This document shows positions 13,462 through 21,087 of a stretch of 21,489 nt of DNA, piece by piece. A model generated the notes under the pieces. It worked only from the letters and a program-made list of their open reading frames with translations. It was not told the DNA's origin and did no database searches. Numbering within the stretch: position 1 is the first letter of the stretch; each line of letters begins with the position of its first letter. The position numbers and the translations under genes are program-made. The DNA is from Eoetvoesia sp035555955 (GTDB lineage Bacteria > Pseudomonadota > Gammaproteobacteria > Burkholderiales > Burkholderiaceae_B): contig NZ_DATMGA010000002.1 in assembly GCF_035555955.1 (NCBI RefSeq), positions 1 to 21,489 on the forward strand, in the 5' to 3' direction.

Positions 13462-13692
13462 TCAGGCGTCTTTCTTTTCTTTGGCTTCCACGTCGATGGT
13501 GTCGCTGTCCTGGACGCGTTCGGTGACGGCCTCGGGTTTTTTGGCTTCGCCGCTGGCTTCCGCCATGCCTTTCTTGAAGCCTTTGACGGCCCCGCCCAGG
13601 TCTTCGCCCATGTTGCGCAATTTTTTCGTGCCGAAAATAAGGGCCACGATGACCAGAACGATCAGCCAGTGCCAGATGCTCAAGCTACCCAT
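13462..13692 (-). CDS. tatA: Sec-independent protein translocase TatA
   Basis: TatA oligomerises to form the translocation path for folded proteins. The 76-residue protein has the short N-terminal membrane helix (MGSLSIWHWLIVLVIVALIF), the FGTKKLRNMGEDLG hinge and amphipathic helix, and a charged C-terminus. GGGAG lies 6 nt before the ATG, a strong binding site. The 116-bp gap to hisE contains TAGAAT (13759-13754, minus strand), a possible -10 box without a good -35 box, so tatABC may have its own promoter or be read from the his operon. Confidence 0.95.
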   Translation of the reverse strand: MGSLSIWHWLIVLVIVALIFGTKKLRNMGEDLGGAVKGFKKGMAEASGEAKKPEAVTERVQDSDTIDVEAKEKKDA

Positions 13693-13808
13693 TTTTATCT
13701 CCCAACTCTGTCGGTGTTAAGCGGCTGTGCCGCGCTTGTGTCCCAGGGCCCTCATTCTACCCAACCAGCGGGAATCGTGCAGGGTGTTCGCGCCGCGCGC
13801 GCCGGGTG

Positions 13809-14162
13809 CTACTTGGAATCGCCGCGGCTGGCTTTTTCGGCCAGGCCGGAAGTGCCTTCGCGGCGGGCCAGTTCGCGCAGCACGTCTTCGGGGCGAAGGC
13901 CGTAGTGCGCCAGGGCGACCAGGCTGTGAAACCACAAATCGGCCATCTCGTAGACAATGCGGTCCGGCGCGTTGTCCTTGGCGGCCATGACGAGCTCGGT
14001 GGCCTCTTCGCCGATTTTCTTCAGGAAGGCGTCGGGGCCGCGGGCAAGCAGCTTGGCGGAGTACGAGGCGGCCGGGTCGCCGCCGTTTTGCGGCAGGCGC
14101 GATTCCAGCGTATCGGCCAGCCGATACAGGATTTCAGCTTCGGAGTGCGTGGAGTCGGTCAT
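13809..14162 (-). CDS. hisE: Phosphoribosyl-ATP pyrophosphohydrolase
   Basis: HisE removes pyrophosphate from phosphoribosyl-ATP, the second step of histidine synthesis. The 117-residue protein has the MazG-like all-helical pattern with KKIGEEATELVMAAK (about 49-63) and VYEMADLWFHSLVAL (about 70-84), whose acidic residues bind magnesium. It is separate from HisI here, as is common in beta-proteobacteria. The ATG overlaps the hisI stop by 4 bp (ATGA). Last gene of the his cluster. Confidence 0.95.
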   Translation of the reverse strand: MTDSTHSEAEILYRLADTLESRLPQNGGDPAASYSAKLLARGPDAFLKKIGEEATELVMAAKDNAPDRIVYEMADLWFHSLVALAHYGLRPEDVLRELARREGTSGLAEKASRGDSK

Positions 14163-14557
14163 TTGTAGATCAGCTTGGGGTCTTTGAGTACGGGGTCGGT
14201 GGTAACCCAGCCATCCTGGCCGGCCTCGCCTTCGAGGCGCCGGAAAAAACAGCTTTCCCTGCCTGTATGACAGGCAATGCCGCCTTTTTGTTCCACCGTC
14301 AGCAGGATGACGTCGCCGTCGCAGTCGAGGCGGATTTCGTGCACGATTTGCTGGTGGCCGGACTCTTCGCCCTTGCGCCACAGCTTGCCGCGCGAACGCG
14401 ACCAGTAGACGGCGCGGCGCGTGGCGGCGGTTTCGGCCAGTGCGTCGGCGTTCATCCAGGCCACCATGAGAATGCGGCCGGTTTGAAAGTCCTGGGCGAT
14501 GGCCGGAACCAGCCCGGCGTCGTCGAACGTAACGGCATTGAGCCAGTCGGTGGTCAT
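14159..14557 (-). CDS. hisI: Phosphoribosyl-AMP cyclohydrolase
   Basis: HisI opens the adenine ring of phosphoribosyl-AMP, the third step of histidine synthesis. The 132-residue protein shows the diagnostic blocks ILMVAWMN, RAVYWSRSRGKLWRKGEESGH, DCDGDVILLTVEQ and ACHTGRESCFF; the Cys residues of the last two bind the catalytic zinc and the Asp residues of DCDGD bind magnesium. The start overlaps the hisF stop by 4 bp and the stop overlaps hisE by 4 bp, so the three are translationally coupled. Confidence 0.96.
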   Translation of the reverse strand: MTTDWLNAVTFDDAGLVPAIAQDFQTGRILMVAWMNADALAETAATRRAVYWSRSRGKLWRKGEESGHQQIVHEIRLDCDGDVILLTVEQKGGIACHTGRESCFFRRLEGEAGQDGWVTTDPVLKDPKLIYK

Positions 14558-15354
14558 AGTCGCACCTTGATGCCTTGTCGGTTCATGAATTCCTTGGCCT
14601 GGCGCACGGTGTGCTCGCCGTAGTGGAAGATGCTGGCGGCCAGCACCGCGCTGGCCCGCCCGGTGGTAACCCCGTCGGCCAGGTGCTGCAGGCTGCCGAC
14701 ACCGCCCGAGGCGATGACCGGCACCGGCACCGCGTCGGACACGGCGCGGGTGAGCTCCAGGTCGAACCCGGCCTTGGTGCCGTCGCGGTCCATGGAGGTG
14801 AGCAGGATTTCGCCGGCGCCGTAGCTGGCCATTTTCTGGGCCCAGGCCACGGCATCGATGCCGGTGGCCTTGCGTCCGCCGTGCGTGAAGATTTCCCATT
14901 GGGCCGGCTCGCCGGGCTGCGAGGTGCGCCGCGCGTCGATGGCGACCACGATGCATTGCGAGCCGTGATAGTCGGCGGCCGCCTTGACCAGCTCGGGGTT
15001 GGCGACGGCGGCGCTGTTGATGGACACCTTGTCGGCGCCGGCGTTGAGCAGGCGCTGGATGTCAGCCACTTGCCGCACGCCGCCGCCCACGGTCAGGGGG
15101 ATGAAGATTTGCGACGCCACGGCTTCGATGATGGGCAGGATGAGGTCGCGGTTGTCGCTGGTGGCGGTGATGTCCAGGAAGGTGAGCTCGTCGGCGCCCT
15201 GCTCGTTGTAGCGCTGGGCGATTTCGACCGGGTCGCCGGCGTCGACGAGGTCGACGAAATTGACGCCCTTGACCACCCGCCCGGCGGTGACGTCCAGGCA
15301 GGGGATGATGCGCCGGGTCAGCGCCGTGTCGTTCAGCGCGTCAGCGGTGTTCAT
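14554..15354 (-). CDS. hisF: Imidazole glycerol phosphate synthase, cyclase subunit
   Basis: HisF is the TIM-barrel subunit that uses ammonia from HisH to form imidazole glycerol phosphate and AICAR, linking histidine and purine synthesis. The 266-residue protein has the catalytic Asp21 in IIPCLDVTAGRVVKG and Asp139 in VVAIDARR, and the phosphate-binding segments TVGGGVR and IASGGVGS. It overlaps hisA upstream and hisI downstream by 4 bp each. Confidence 0.97.
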   Translation of the reverse strand: MNTADALNDTALTRRIIPCLDVTAGRVVKGVNFVDLVDAGDPVEIAQRYNEQGADELTFLDITATSDNRDLILPIIEAVASQIFIPLTVGGGVRQVADIQRLLNAGADKVSINSAAVANPELVKAAADYHGSQCIVVAIDARRTSQPGEPAQWEIFTHGGRKATGIDAVAWAQKMASYGAGEILLTSMDRDGTKAGFDLELTRAVSDAVPVPVIASGGVGSLQHLADGVTTGRASAVLAASIFHYGEHTVRQAKEFMNRQGIKVRL

Positions 15355-16100
15355 GCTTCGTCCGCGCCCAGCTCGTCGGCCAGATCCTGGGCGGCGGCGA
15401 AATCCAGCGTGCCTTCGTAGATGCTGCGGCCGAGAATGGCGCCCTCGACGCCTTCATCCTCGACCTCGCACAAGGCCCGGATGTCGGACAGGTCGGTGAC
15501 GCCGCCCGAGGCGATGATGGGAATGTTGACATGCTGGGCCAGCTTGACCGTGGCGTCGATGTTGACGCCCGACAGCATGCCGTCGCGGCCGATGTCGGTG
15601 TAGACGATGGCCTCGCAGCCGTAGTCCTCGAACTTGCGGGCGATGTCCAGCACGTCGTGGCGGGTGAGCTTGCTCCAGCCGTCGGTGGCCACCTTGCCGT
15701 CGCGGGCGTCCAGGCCCACGATGATGTTGCCGGGAAAGGCGCTGCAGGCATCGCGCAGGAAGCCGGGGTCCTTGACGGCCGCGGTGCCGATGATGACGTA
15801 GGAAAGGCCGATGTCCAGGTATTTTTCGATGGTGTCCAGGTCGCGGATGCCGCCGCCGATCTGCACCGGAATCTGGTCGTCCATGGCTGCCAGGATGGAC
15901 TTGATGGCAGCCTGGTTCTTGGGCGTGCCGGCCACCGCGCCGTTCAGGTCGACCAGATGCAGGCGGCGGGCGCCTTGCTCGAGCCACTGGGCGGCCATGG
16001 CGGCGGGATCTTCCGAGAAAATGGTGGCGTCGCCGAGGTCGCCCTGGCGCAGGCGTACGCATTGTCCGTCTTTGAGGTCGATAGCGGGAATGAGAAGCAT
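15351..16100 (-). CDS. hisA: ProFAR isomerase (phosphoribosylformimino-5-aminoimidazole carboxamide ribotide isomerase)
   Basis: HisA catalyses the Amadori rearrangement that is the fourth step of histidine synthesis. The 249-residue (beta-alpha)8 barrel has the catalytic Asp8 in LIPAIDLKDGQCVRL and Asp131 in VGLDARDGKVATDGW, plus the phosphate sites IGGGIRD and IASGGV. The ATG at 16100 is where the family begins; the upstream sequence (47 bp to the hisH stop) is A/T-rich and lacks a strong Shine-Dalgarno. The stop overlaps hisF by 4 bp. Confidence 0.96.
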   Translation of the reverse strand: MLLIPAIDLKDGQCVRLRQGDLGDATIFSEDPAAMAAQWLEQGARRLHLVDLNGAVAGTPKNQAAIKSILAAMDDQIPVQIGGGIRDLDTIEKYLDIGLSYVIIGTAAVKDPGFLRDACSAFPGNIIVGLDARDGKVATDGWSKLTRHDVLDIARKFEDYGCEAIVYTDIGRDGMLSGVNIDATVKLAQHVNIPIIASGGVTDLSDIRALCEVEDEGVEGAILGRSIYEGTLDFAAAQDLADELGADEA

Positions 16101-16147
16101 GATCGAAGTTCGTAAAGGCAGGATAAAGTAAAAGTTTAAGGCAACTG

Positions 16148-16801
16148 TCAGGGGTTCCAGTCGACGAAGTTGCGGTACAGGCGCAGGCCGGCATCGGCGC
16201 TTTTCTCGGGGTGGAACTGCACGGCAAAAATATTGCCGGCGGCGACCGCACAGGTAAAGCTTACTCCGTAATGGGTGGTTCCGGCTGTCAGGCCGGCATC
16301 GGCCGGCTGGGCATAGTAGCTGTGCACGAAGTAGAAGTGGGTGTTGTCGGCAATGCCTTCCCAAAGCGGATGGGGCCTGGTCTGCTGCACGCGGTTCCAG
16401 CCCATGTGCGGCACCTTGAGCAGTTCTTCGTCGTGCCTGGGGTGGCCGGGCGAGGCGTACTGGGGCCCCGAGAAGCGTTTGACCAGCCCGGGAAAGATGC
16501 CCAGGCAGGGGGTGTCGCCTTCTTCGCTGCGCGAGAAAAGCATTTGCTCGCCCACGCAGACGCCCAGCAGGGGTTTGTTGCGGGCCGCTTCCAGCACGGC
16601 CTCGCGCAGCCCCGATTCGTCGAGGGTGCGGATGCAGTCCGGCATGGCGCCCTGGCCGGGAAACACCACGCGCGAGGCGTTCTGGATTTCATGGGCCTGG
16701 CTGCAGACGCGCACGTCGGCGTCGGGGGCGGCTGCGCGCAGGGCCCGGGCGACCGAGTGGAAGTTGCCCATGCCGTAGTCAACGATGGCGATAGTATTCA
16801 C
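16148..16801 (-). CDS. hisH: Imidazole glycerol phosphate synthase, glutaminase subunit
   Basis: HisH hydrolyses glutamine and channels ammonia to HisF. The 217-residue class I amidotransferase has the nucleophile Cys82 in LLGVCVGEQ and the His197/Glu199 pair in QFHPEKS, so the triad is complete. Other landmarks are VDYGMGNFHSV at the N-terminus and PHMGWN near 131. An extra segment with GPQYASPGHPRHDEE (112-126) lengthens the region before PHMGWN compared with E. coli. It starts 21 bp after hisB. Confidence 0.96.
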   Translation of the reverse strand: MNTIAIVDYGMGNFHSVARALRAAAPDADVRVCSQAHEIQNASRVVFPGQGAMPDCIRTLDESGLREAVLEAARNKPLLGVCVGEQMLFSRSEEGDTPCLGIFPGLVKRFSGPQYASPGHPRHDEELLKVPHMGWNRVQQTRPHPLWEGIADNTHFYFVHSYYAQPADAGLTAGTTHYGVSFTCAVAAGNIFAVQFHPEKSADAGLRLYRNFVDWNP

Positions 16802-16822
16802 GATGCAGGAAAACGGTTGGGT

Positions 16823-17410
16823 TTAGAGGACGCCTTTGGTCGATGGCACGACGCCTTCGCTGCGCGGATCGAGTTCGATGGCCATGCGCAGGGCGCGGCC
16901 GAAAGCCTTGAACACGGTTTCGCACTGGTGGTGCGAGTTTTCGCCGCGCAGGTTGTCGATGTGCAGCGTGATCAGGGCGTGGTTGACGAAGCCCTGGAAG
17001 AATTCGCGCGTGAGGTCGACGTCGAAGCGCCCGATGTGCGAGCGGGTGAACGGAATGTGGTATTCCAGCCCCGGACGGCCCGAGAAGTCGACGACCACGC
17101 GCGACAGGGCTTCGTCCAGCGGCACGTACGAGTGCCCGTAGCGGCGCAGGCCTTTTTTGTCGCCCACGGCGGCGGCGAACGCCTGGCCCAGCGTAATGCC
17201 CACGTCCTCCACAGTGTGGTGGTCGTCGATGTGGGTGTCGCCGTCGCACTGGATTTCCAGGTCGATGAGGCCGTGGCGGGCGATCTGGTCCAGCATGTGG
17301 TCGAGGAAGGGAACCCCGGTGTTGATGGACTGGCGGCCCGTGCCGTCGATGTTGATGATGACGCGGATGCGGGTTTCGTTGGTGTTGCGGGTAATGTCGG
17401 CGGTGCGCAT
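16823..17410 (-). CDS. hisB: Imidazoleglycerol-phosphate dehydratase
   Basis: HisB dehydrates imidazole glycerol phosphate, the sixth step of the pathway. The 195-residue protein carries the two manganese-binding repeats, with HIDDHHTVEDVGI in the first half and NSHHQCETVFKAFG in the second, and FLDHMLDQIARHG near residue 35. It is the monofunctional form: the N-terminal HAD phosphatase domain of the E. coli protein is missing, so histidinol-phosphatase must be encoded elsewhere. The ATG at 17410 matches the family start; the long reading to 17800 runs back through hisD on another frame and is not real. hisC would be expected just upstream but is absent. Confidence 0.96.
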   Translation of the reverse strand: MRTADITRNTNETRIRVIINIDGTGRQSINTGVPFLDHMLDQIARHGLIDLEIQCDGDTHIDDHHTVEDVGITLGQAFAAAVGDKKGLRRYGHSYVPLDEALSRVVVDFSGRPGLEYHIPFTRSHIGRFDVDLTREFFQGFVNHALITLHIDNLRGENSHHQCETVFKAFGRALRMAIELDPRSEGVVPSTKGVL

Positions 17411-17438
17411 GGTCAGGACTCGGTAATCTAGTTCAGTG

Positions 17439-17493
17439 CCGGAAAGCGGCCCGGGCTGTCGGTGCTGCAGCCCCGCGTTGTCGCTTTTTCCGG
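17439..17493. other. Large stem-loop in the hisD-hisB gap
   Basis: An outer pairing of CCGGAAAGCG (17439-17448) with CGCTTTTTCCGG (17482-17493, two extra T) encloses an inner 6-bp stem GGGCTG (17453-17458) with CAGCCC (17468-17473) and a 9-nt loop. It fills much of the 124-bp space between hisD and hisB. It could be an mRNA stabiliser, a processing site or a partial terminator; on the minus strand no T-run follows. Confidence 0.5.
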
Positions 17494-17534
17494 ATAACTT
17501 GGTTAGTGATGGCCGTACGGATAATGTGCGGAGC

Positions 17535-18842
17535 TCAGTGCTTCTCGGTAAGGCGGTACTGGGCGCTGGCCGCGTGCGCCTGCAGGCCTTCGCCCAGCGC
17601 GAGCATGGCGGCCGTGCGCCCCAGGGTTTGCGCGCCCGCCGGCGAAACGTTGATGAGGCTGGAGCGCTTTTGGAAATCATACACGCCCAGCGGCGAGGAA
17701 AACCGCGCGGTGCGCGCCGTGGGCAGCACGTGGTTGGGGCCGGCGCAATAGTCGCCGAGCGATTCCGAGCTGTAGCGCCCCATGAAGATGGCGCCTGCAT
17801 GGCGGATTTTTTCGGCCCACTGTTCGGGATTCTGGGTGGAGATTTCCAGGTGCTCGGGGGCGATGTCGTTGGCGATGGCGCAGGCCTGCTCCAGGTCTTG
17901 CACCAGAATGAGGGCGCCGCGGTTGCTCAGGCTGCTGCGCAGGATGTCGACGCGAGGCATGGTGGGCAGCAGGCGCTCGATGGCGGCATGGACCTGGTCG
18001 AGGTAGGCGGCGTCGGGGCACAGCAGAATGGCCTGGGCCAGCTCGTCGTGCTCGGCTTGCGAGAACAGGTCCATGGCGATCCAGTCGGCCGGGGTCGTGC
18101 CGTCGGCGATGATGAGGATCTCGCTGGGGCCGGCGATCATGTCGATGCCCACGGTGCCGTAGACGCGGCGCTTGGCGCTGGCGACGTAGGCGTTGCCGGG
18201 GCCGACGATTTTATCGACGGGGGCGATGGTTTGCGTGCCGTAGGCCAGGGCGCCGACGGCTTGTGCGCCGCCGATGGCCCAGACGCGATCCACGCCCGCC
18301 ACGGCGGCGGCCGCCAGCACGATGGGGTTGCGCGTGCCGTTGGGCGTCGGCGTGACCATGACGACCTCGGGAACGCCGGCCACCTTGGCGGGAATGGCGT
18401 TCATGAGCACCGACGAGGGGTAGGCTGCCTTGCCGCCCGGCACGTACAGGCCGACGCGGTCGAGCGGCGTGATTTTCTGGCCCAGCACCGTGCCGTCGGG
18501 CTCGGTGTAGGTCCAGGTTTCGGTGCGTTGATGTTCGTGATACGCCTGAACCCTGCGGGCGGCGGTTTCCAGCGCGCTGCGCTGCTCGGCGGGCAGGGCC
18601 GCCAGCGCGGCCTGCCATTCGGCCTTGGGGATTTCCAGTTCGGCCACGGACTGCGCCTGCACATGGTCGAAGCGCTGGGTGTATTCGAGCAGGGCGGCAT
18701 CGCCACGGTGCTGGACGTCTTTAAGGACATCGGCGCTGACGCGCTCGATGGCTTCGTCTTGCGAGGCATCGAAGGCAAGCAGCGTTCGCAGCGTTTGCGC
18801 AAAATCGTCGGAGCGGGAATCTAGGCGTTTGATCAGGGGCAT
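17535..18842 (-). CDS. hisD: Histidinol dehydrogenase
   Basis: HisD oxidises histidinol to histidine in two NAD-dependent steps, ending the pathway. The 435-residue protein has the expected segments YVPGGKAAYPSS (about 133-144), KIVGPGNAYVA, IDMIAGPSEIL, the catalytic FSQAEHDELAQA and, near the end, GDYCAGPNHVLPT. The Gln, His, Asp and C-terminal His zinc ligands appear to be in place. The ATG at 18842 gives a protein of the usual size (E. coli 434 residues); a TTG at 18884 would add 14 residues. The gap to hisG is 69 bp and to hisB 124 bp. Confidence 0.96.
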   Translation of the reverse strand: MPLIKRLDSRSDDFAQTLRTLLAFDASQDEAIERVSADVLKDVQHRGDAALLEYTQRFDHVQAQSVAELEIPKAEWQAALAALPAEQRSALETAARRVQAYHEHQRTETWTYTEPDGTVLGQKITPLDRVGLYVPGGKAAYPSSVLMNAIPAKVAGVPEVVMVTPTPNGTRNPIVLAAAAVAGVDRVWAIGGAQAVGALAYGTQTIAPVDKIVGPGNAYVASAKRRVYGTVGIDMIAGPSEILIIADGTTPADWIAMDLFSQAEHDELAQAILLCPDAAYLDQVHAAIERLLPTMPRVDILRSSLSNRGALILVQDLEQACAIANDIAPEHLEISTQNPEQWAEKIRHAGAIFMGRYSSESLGDYCAGPNHVLPTARTARFSSPLGVYDFQKRSSLINVSPAGAQTLGRTAAMLALGEGLQAHAASAQYRLTEKH

Positions 18843-18911
18843 AAACGAACGGGAGCTGAAGGCGGATCTGTCGAGGACGATCAAATGAAGAGTGTATACC
18901 TTAACAACCCA

Positions 18912-19580
18912 TCAGTCCTGGAGGGCCGAGGCGCGCGCGAAGGCGTCGATCAGCGGCTGCAGGGCTTTGGAGCGGGTTTTCAGGGAAGCCTGGTTGACGA
19001 TGAGGCGCGACGAGATCGGCACGATGTCTTCGACAGCCACGAGGTGGTTGGCCTTGAGCGTGTTGCCGGTGGACACCAGGTCGACGATGGCGTCGACCAG
19101 CCCCACCAGCGGCGCCAGTTCCATGGAACCGTACAGCTTGATGAGGTCGACATAGACGCCCTTGCGGGCGAAGTGCTCGCGCGCGGCCTGCACGTATTTG
19201 GTGGCGACCCGCAGGCGCGAGCCCTGCAGCACGGCGGCCTGGTAGTCGAAGCCTTCGCGCACCGCCACGCAAAGGCGGCATTTGGCGATGTTCAGGTCGA
19301 TGGGCTGGTACAGCCCGCCGGAGTGTTCGGCGGCGTGCTCGAACAGCACGTCCTTGCCGGCGATGCCGAAATCGGCGGCGCCGTATTGCACGTAGGTGGG
19401 CACGTCGGAGGCGCGCACGATGATCAGGCGCAGGCCCGGATCGCTGGTGGGCAGGATGAGCTTGCGCGAGGACTCGGGGTTTTCGGTGACGTGCACGCCG
19501 GCCGCGGCCAGCAGGGGCAGGGTTTCCTCGAAAATCCGTCCCTTGGAAAGGGCGAGGGTCAGGGGCTTGTCAAGGCTCAT
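18912..19580 (-). CDS. hisG: ATP phosphoribosyltransferase, short form
   Basis: HisG joins ATP and PRPP in the first, rate-setting step of histidine synthesis. The 222-residue protein starts LTLALSKGRIFEETLPLL and has GAADFGIAGKDVL and the PRPP-binding ELAPLVGLVDAIVDLVSTGNTLKAN. It stops right after the catalytic domain, so it lacks the C-terminal histidine-sensing domain of the long form. Short-form HisG normally works with the regulatory partner HisZ, which is not in this window. The ATG overlaps the murA stop by 4 bp, which ties its translation to a cell-wall gene. Confidence 0.96.
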   Translation of the reverse strand: MSLDKPLTLALSKGRIFEETLPLLAAAGVHVTENPESSRKLILPTSDPGLRLIIVRASDVPTYVQYGAADFGIAGKDVLFEHAAEHSGGLYQPIDLNIAKCRLCVAVREGFDYQAAVLQGSRLRVATKYVQAAREHFARKGVYVDLIKLYGSMELAPLVGLVDAIVDLVSTGNTLKANHLVAVEDIVPISSRLIVNQASLKTRSKALQPLIDAFARASALQD

Positions 19581-20842
19581 GCTTGTTCTCGTACTATGCG
19601 TTGGATATTGGCGCCGACCGAGCGCAGCTTGTGCTCCATGCGTTCGTAGCCCCGGTCCAGGTGGTAGATGCGCTCGACCGTGGTTTCGCCCCTGGCGGCC
19701 AGGCCGGCGATGACCAGGCTGGCCGAGGCGCGCAGGTCGGTGGCCATGACGGTGGCGCCCGAGAGCGCCGGCACGCCCGTCACCACGGCGGTGTGGCCGT
19801 CGATGTCGATTTTGGCGCCCATGCGGCCCAGTTCCTGCACGTGCATGTAGCGGTTCTCGAAGATGTTCTCGACGATGACCGCCGTGCCGTCGGCGATGGT
19901 GTTCAGGGCCATGACCTGGGCCTGCATGTCGGTGGGAAAGGCCGGGTATTCGTAGGTGCGGAAGCCCACGGCCTTGGGCCGCCGGCTCATCGAGCCGCGT
20001 ATCCAGTCGGCGCCGCATTCGATGGCCATGCCGGCTTCCTGGAGCTTGTCGAGGATGGCGCCCATGGTGTCGGGGGCGGCGTTGCGCAGCAGGATGTCGC
20101 CGCCCGTCGCGCCGACGGCGCACAGGAAGGTGCCGGCCTCGATGCGGTCGGCCACGATGGTGTGTTCGGCGCCGTGCAGGCTGTCGACGCCGTCGATGAC
20201 GATGCGGTCGGTGCCGTGGCCCTGGATGCGGGCGCCCATCTTGATGAGCAACTCGGCCAGGTCGGCGACCTCGGGTTCGCGCGCGGCGTTTTCCAGCACG
20301 GTCTGGCCTTCGGCCAGCACGGCCGCCATCATGAGGTTCTCGGTGCCGGTCACTGTGACCATGTCGGTGCGGATGGACGCGCCCTTGAGCCGGTTGGCCC
20401 TGGCGATGACGAAGCCGTGCTCGATGCTGATTTCCGCGCCCAGCGCGGCAAGCCCCTTGATGTGCTGGTCGACGGGACGCTGGCCTATGGCGCAGCCGCC
20501 CGGCAGGCTGACCTTGGCCTGGCCGAAGCGCGCCAGCAAGGGGCCCAGCACCAGGATCGAGGCGCGCATGGTCTTGACTAGGTCGTAGGGGGCTTCCAGG
20601 CTGTGGACGCCGCCGGCGGCGAGGCTGAGCGCGTTGTCGCCCTCTTGGGTGATGCGCACGCCCATCTGGCCCAGCAGGCGAACCGTGGTGCCGATGTCCT
20701 TGAGGGCGGGCACGTTTTTCAGCGCGATGGTGTCGGGCGTGAGCAGGCTGGCGCAAAGGATGGGCAGCGCGGCGTTCTTGGCGCCCGAGACGGAGATCTC
20801 GCCGTCCAGGCGGTTGCCGCCCGTGATAAGCAGTTTATCCAT
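19577..20842 (-). CDS. murA: UDP-N-acetylglucosamine 1-carboxyvinyltransferase
   Basis: MurA transfers enolpyruvate from PEP to UDP-GlcNAc, the first committed step of peptidoglycan synthesis in the cytoplasm. The 421-residue protein has Lys22-Asn23 in SGAKNAALPIL, the active-site loop LPGGCAIGQRPVD with the fosfomycin-target Cys117, TVTGTENLMMAA and FPTDMQAQ. Having Cys at this position predicts the usual fosfomycin-sensitive type. The start overlaps the BolA-family stop by 8 bp and the stop overlaps hisG by 4 bp. Confidence 0.97.
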   Translation of the reverse strand: MDKLLITGGNRLDGEISVSGAKNAALPILCASLLTPDTIALKNVPALKDIGTTVRLLGQMGVRITQEGDNALSLAAGGVHSLEAPYDLVKTMRASILVLGPLLARFGQAKVSLPGGCAIGQRPVDQHIKGLAALGAEISIEHGFVIARANRLKGASIRTDMVTVTGTENLMMAAVLAEGQTVLENAAREPEVADLAELLIKMGARIQGHGTDRIVIDGVDSLHGAEHTIVADRIEAGTFLCAVGATGGDILLRNAAPDTMGAILDKLQEAGMAIECGADWIRGSMSRRPKAVGFRTYEYPAFPTDMQAQVMALNTIADGTAVIVENIFENRYMHVQELGRMGAKIDIDGHTAVVTGVPALSGATVMATDLRASASLVIAGLAARGETTVERIYHLDRGYERMEHKLRSVGANIQRIVREQA

Positions 20843-21083
20843 TCGGATTGGCTTTGTATTCGGCAGGAGTCAGGGTGCGCATCGACAGCGCGTGGATTTC
20901 GCTTTTCATGCGTTCGCCCAGCGAGGAGTACACCAGTTGGTGGCGCGCGATGAGGCGCTTGCCCTCGAAGGCGGGGCTGACGATGACGGCTTCGAAATGC
21001 GAACCGTCGCCCTGGACCTCGATGTGTTCGCAGTTCAGGGCTTCGGCGATGTATTGGCGCACTTGTTCGGGAGTTGGCAGCAT
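20835..21083 (-). CDS. ibaG: BolA family protein (IbaG-like)
   Basis: The 82-residue protein has the BolA fold with DGSHFEAVIVSPAFEGKRLIARHQLVYSSLGE. The conserved His of RHQLVY is a ligand in complexes with monothiol glutaredoxins that bind a 2Fe-2S cluster. Position directly before murA is the same as for IbaG (YrbA) in E. coli, which argues for this subgroup over BolA itself. GGAACTGACCCC precedes the ATG, and the permease stop codon is 4 bp upstream, so the genes form one transcript. The symbol rests partly on this gene order. Confidence 0.85.
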   Translation of the reverse strand: MLPTPEQVRQYIAEALNCEHIEVQGDGSHFEAVIVSPAFEGKRLIARHQLVYSSLGERMKSEIHALSMRTLTPAEYKANPNG

Positions 21084-21087
21084 GGGG

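Noticed and set aside
17436..18824. Long plus-strand open frame opposite hisD (462 codons), with similar frames opposite murA and petB
   Set aside because: All mirror well-conserved genes, have Gly/Ala/Val/Asp-rich translations and no ribosome binding site or domain.
18912..20756. A 614-codon reading that appears to fuse a long N-terminal part to HisG
   Set aside because: The first part is the out-of-frame reading of murA; the true hisG starts at 19580 and overlaps murA by 4 bp.
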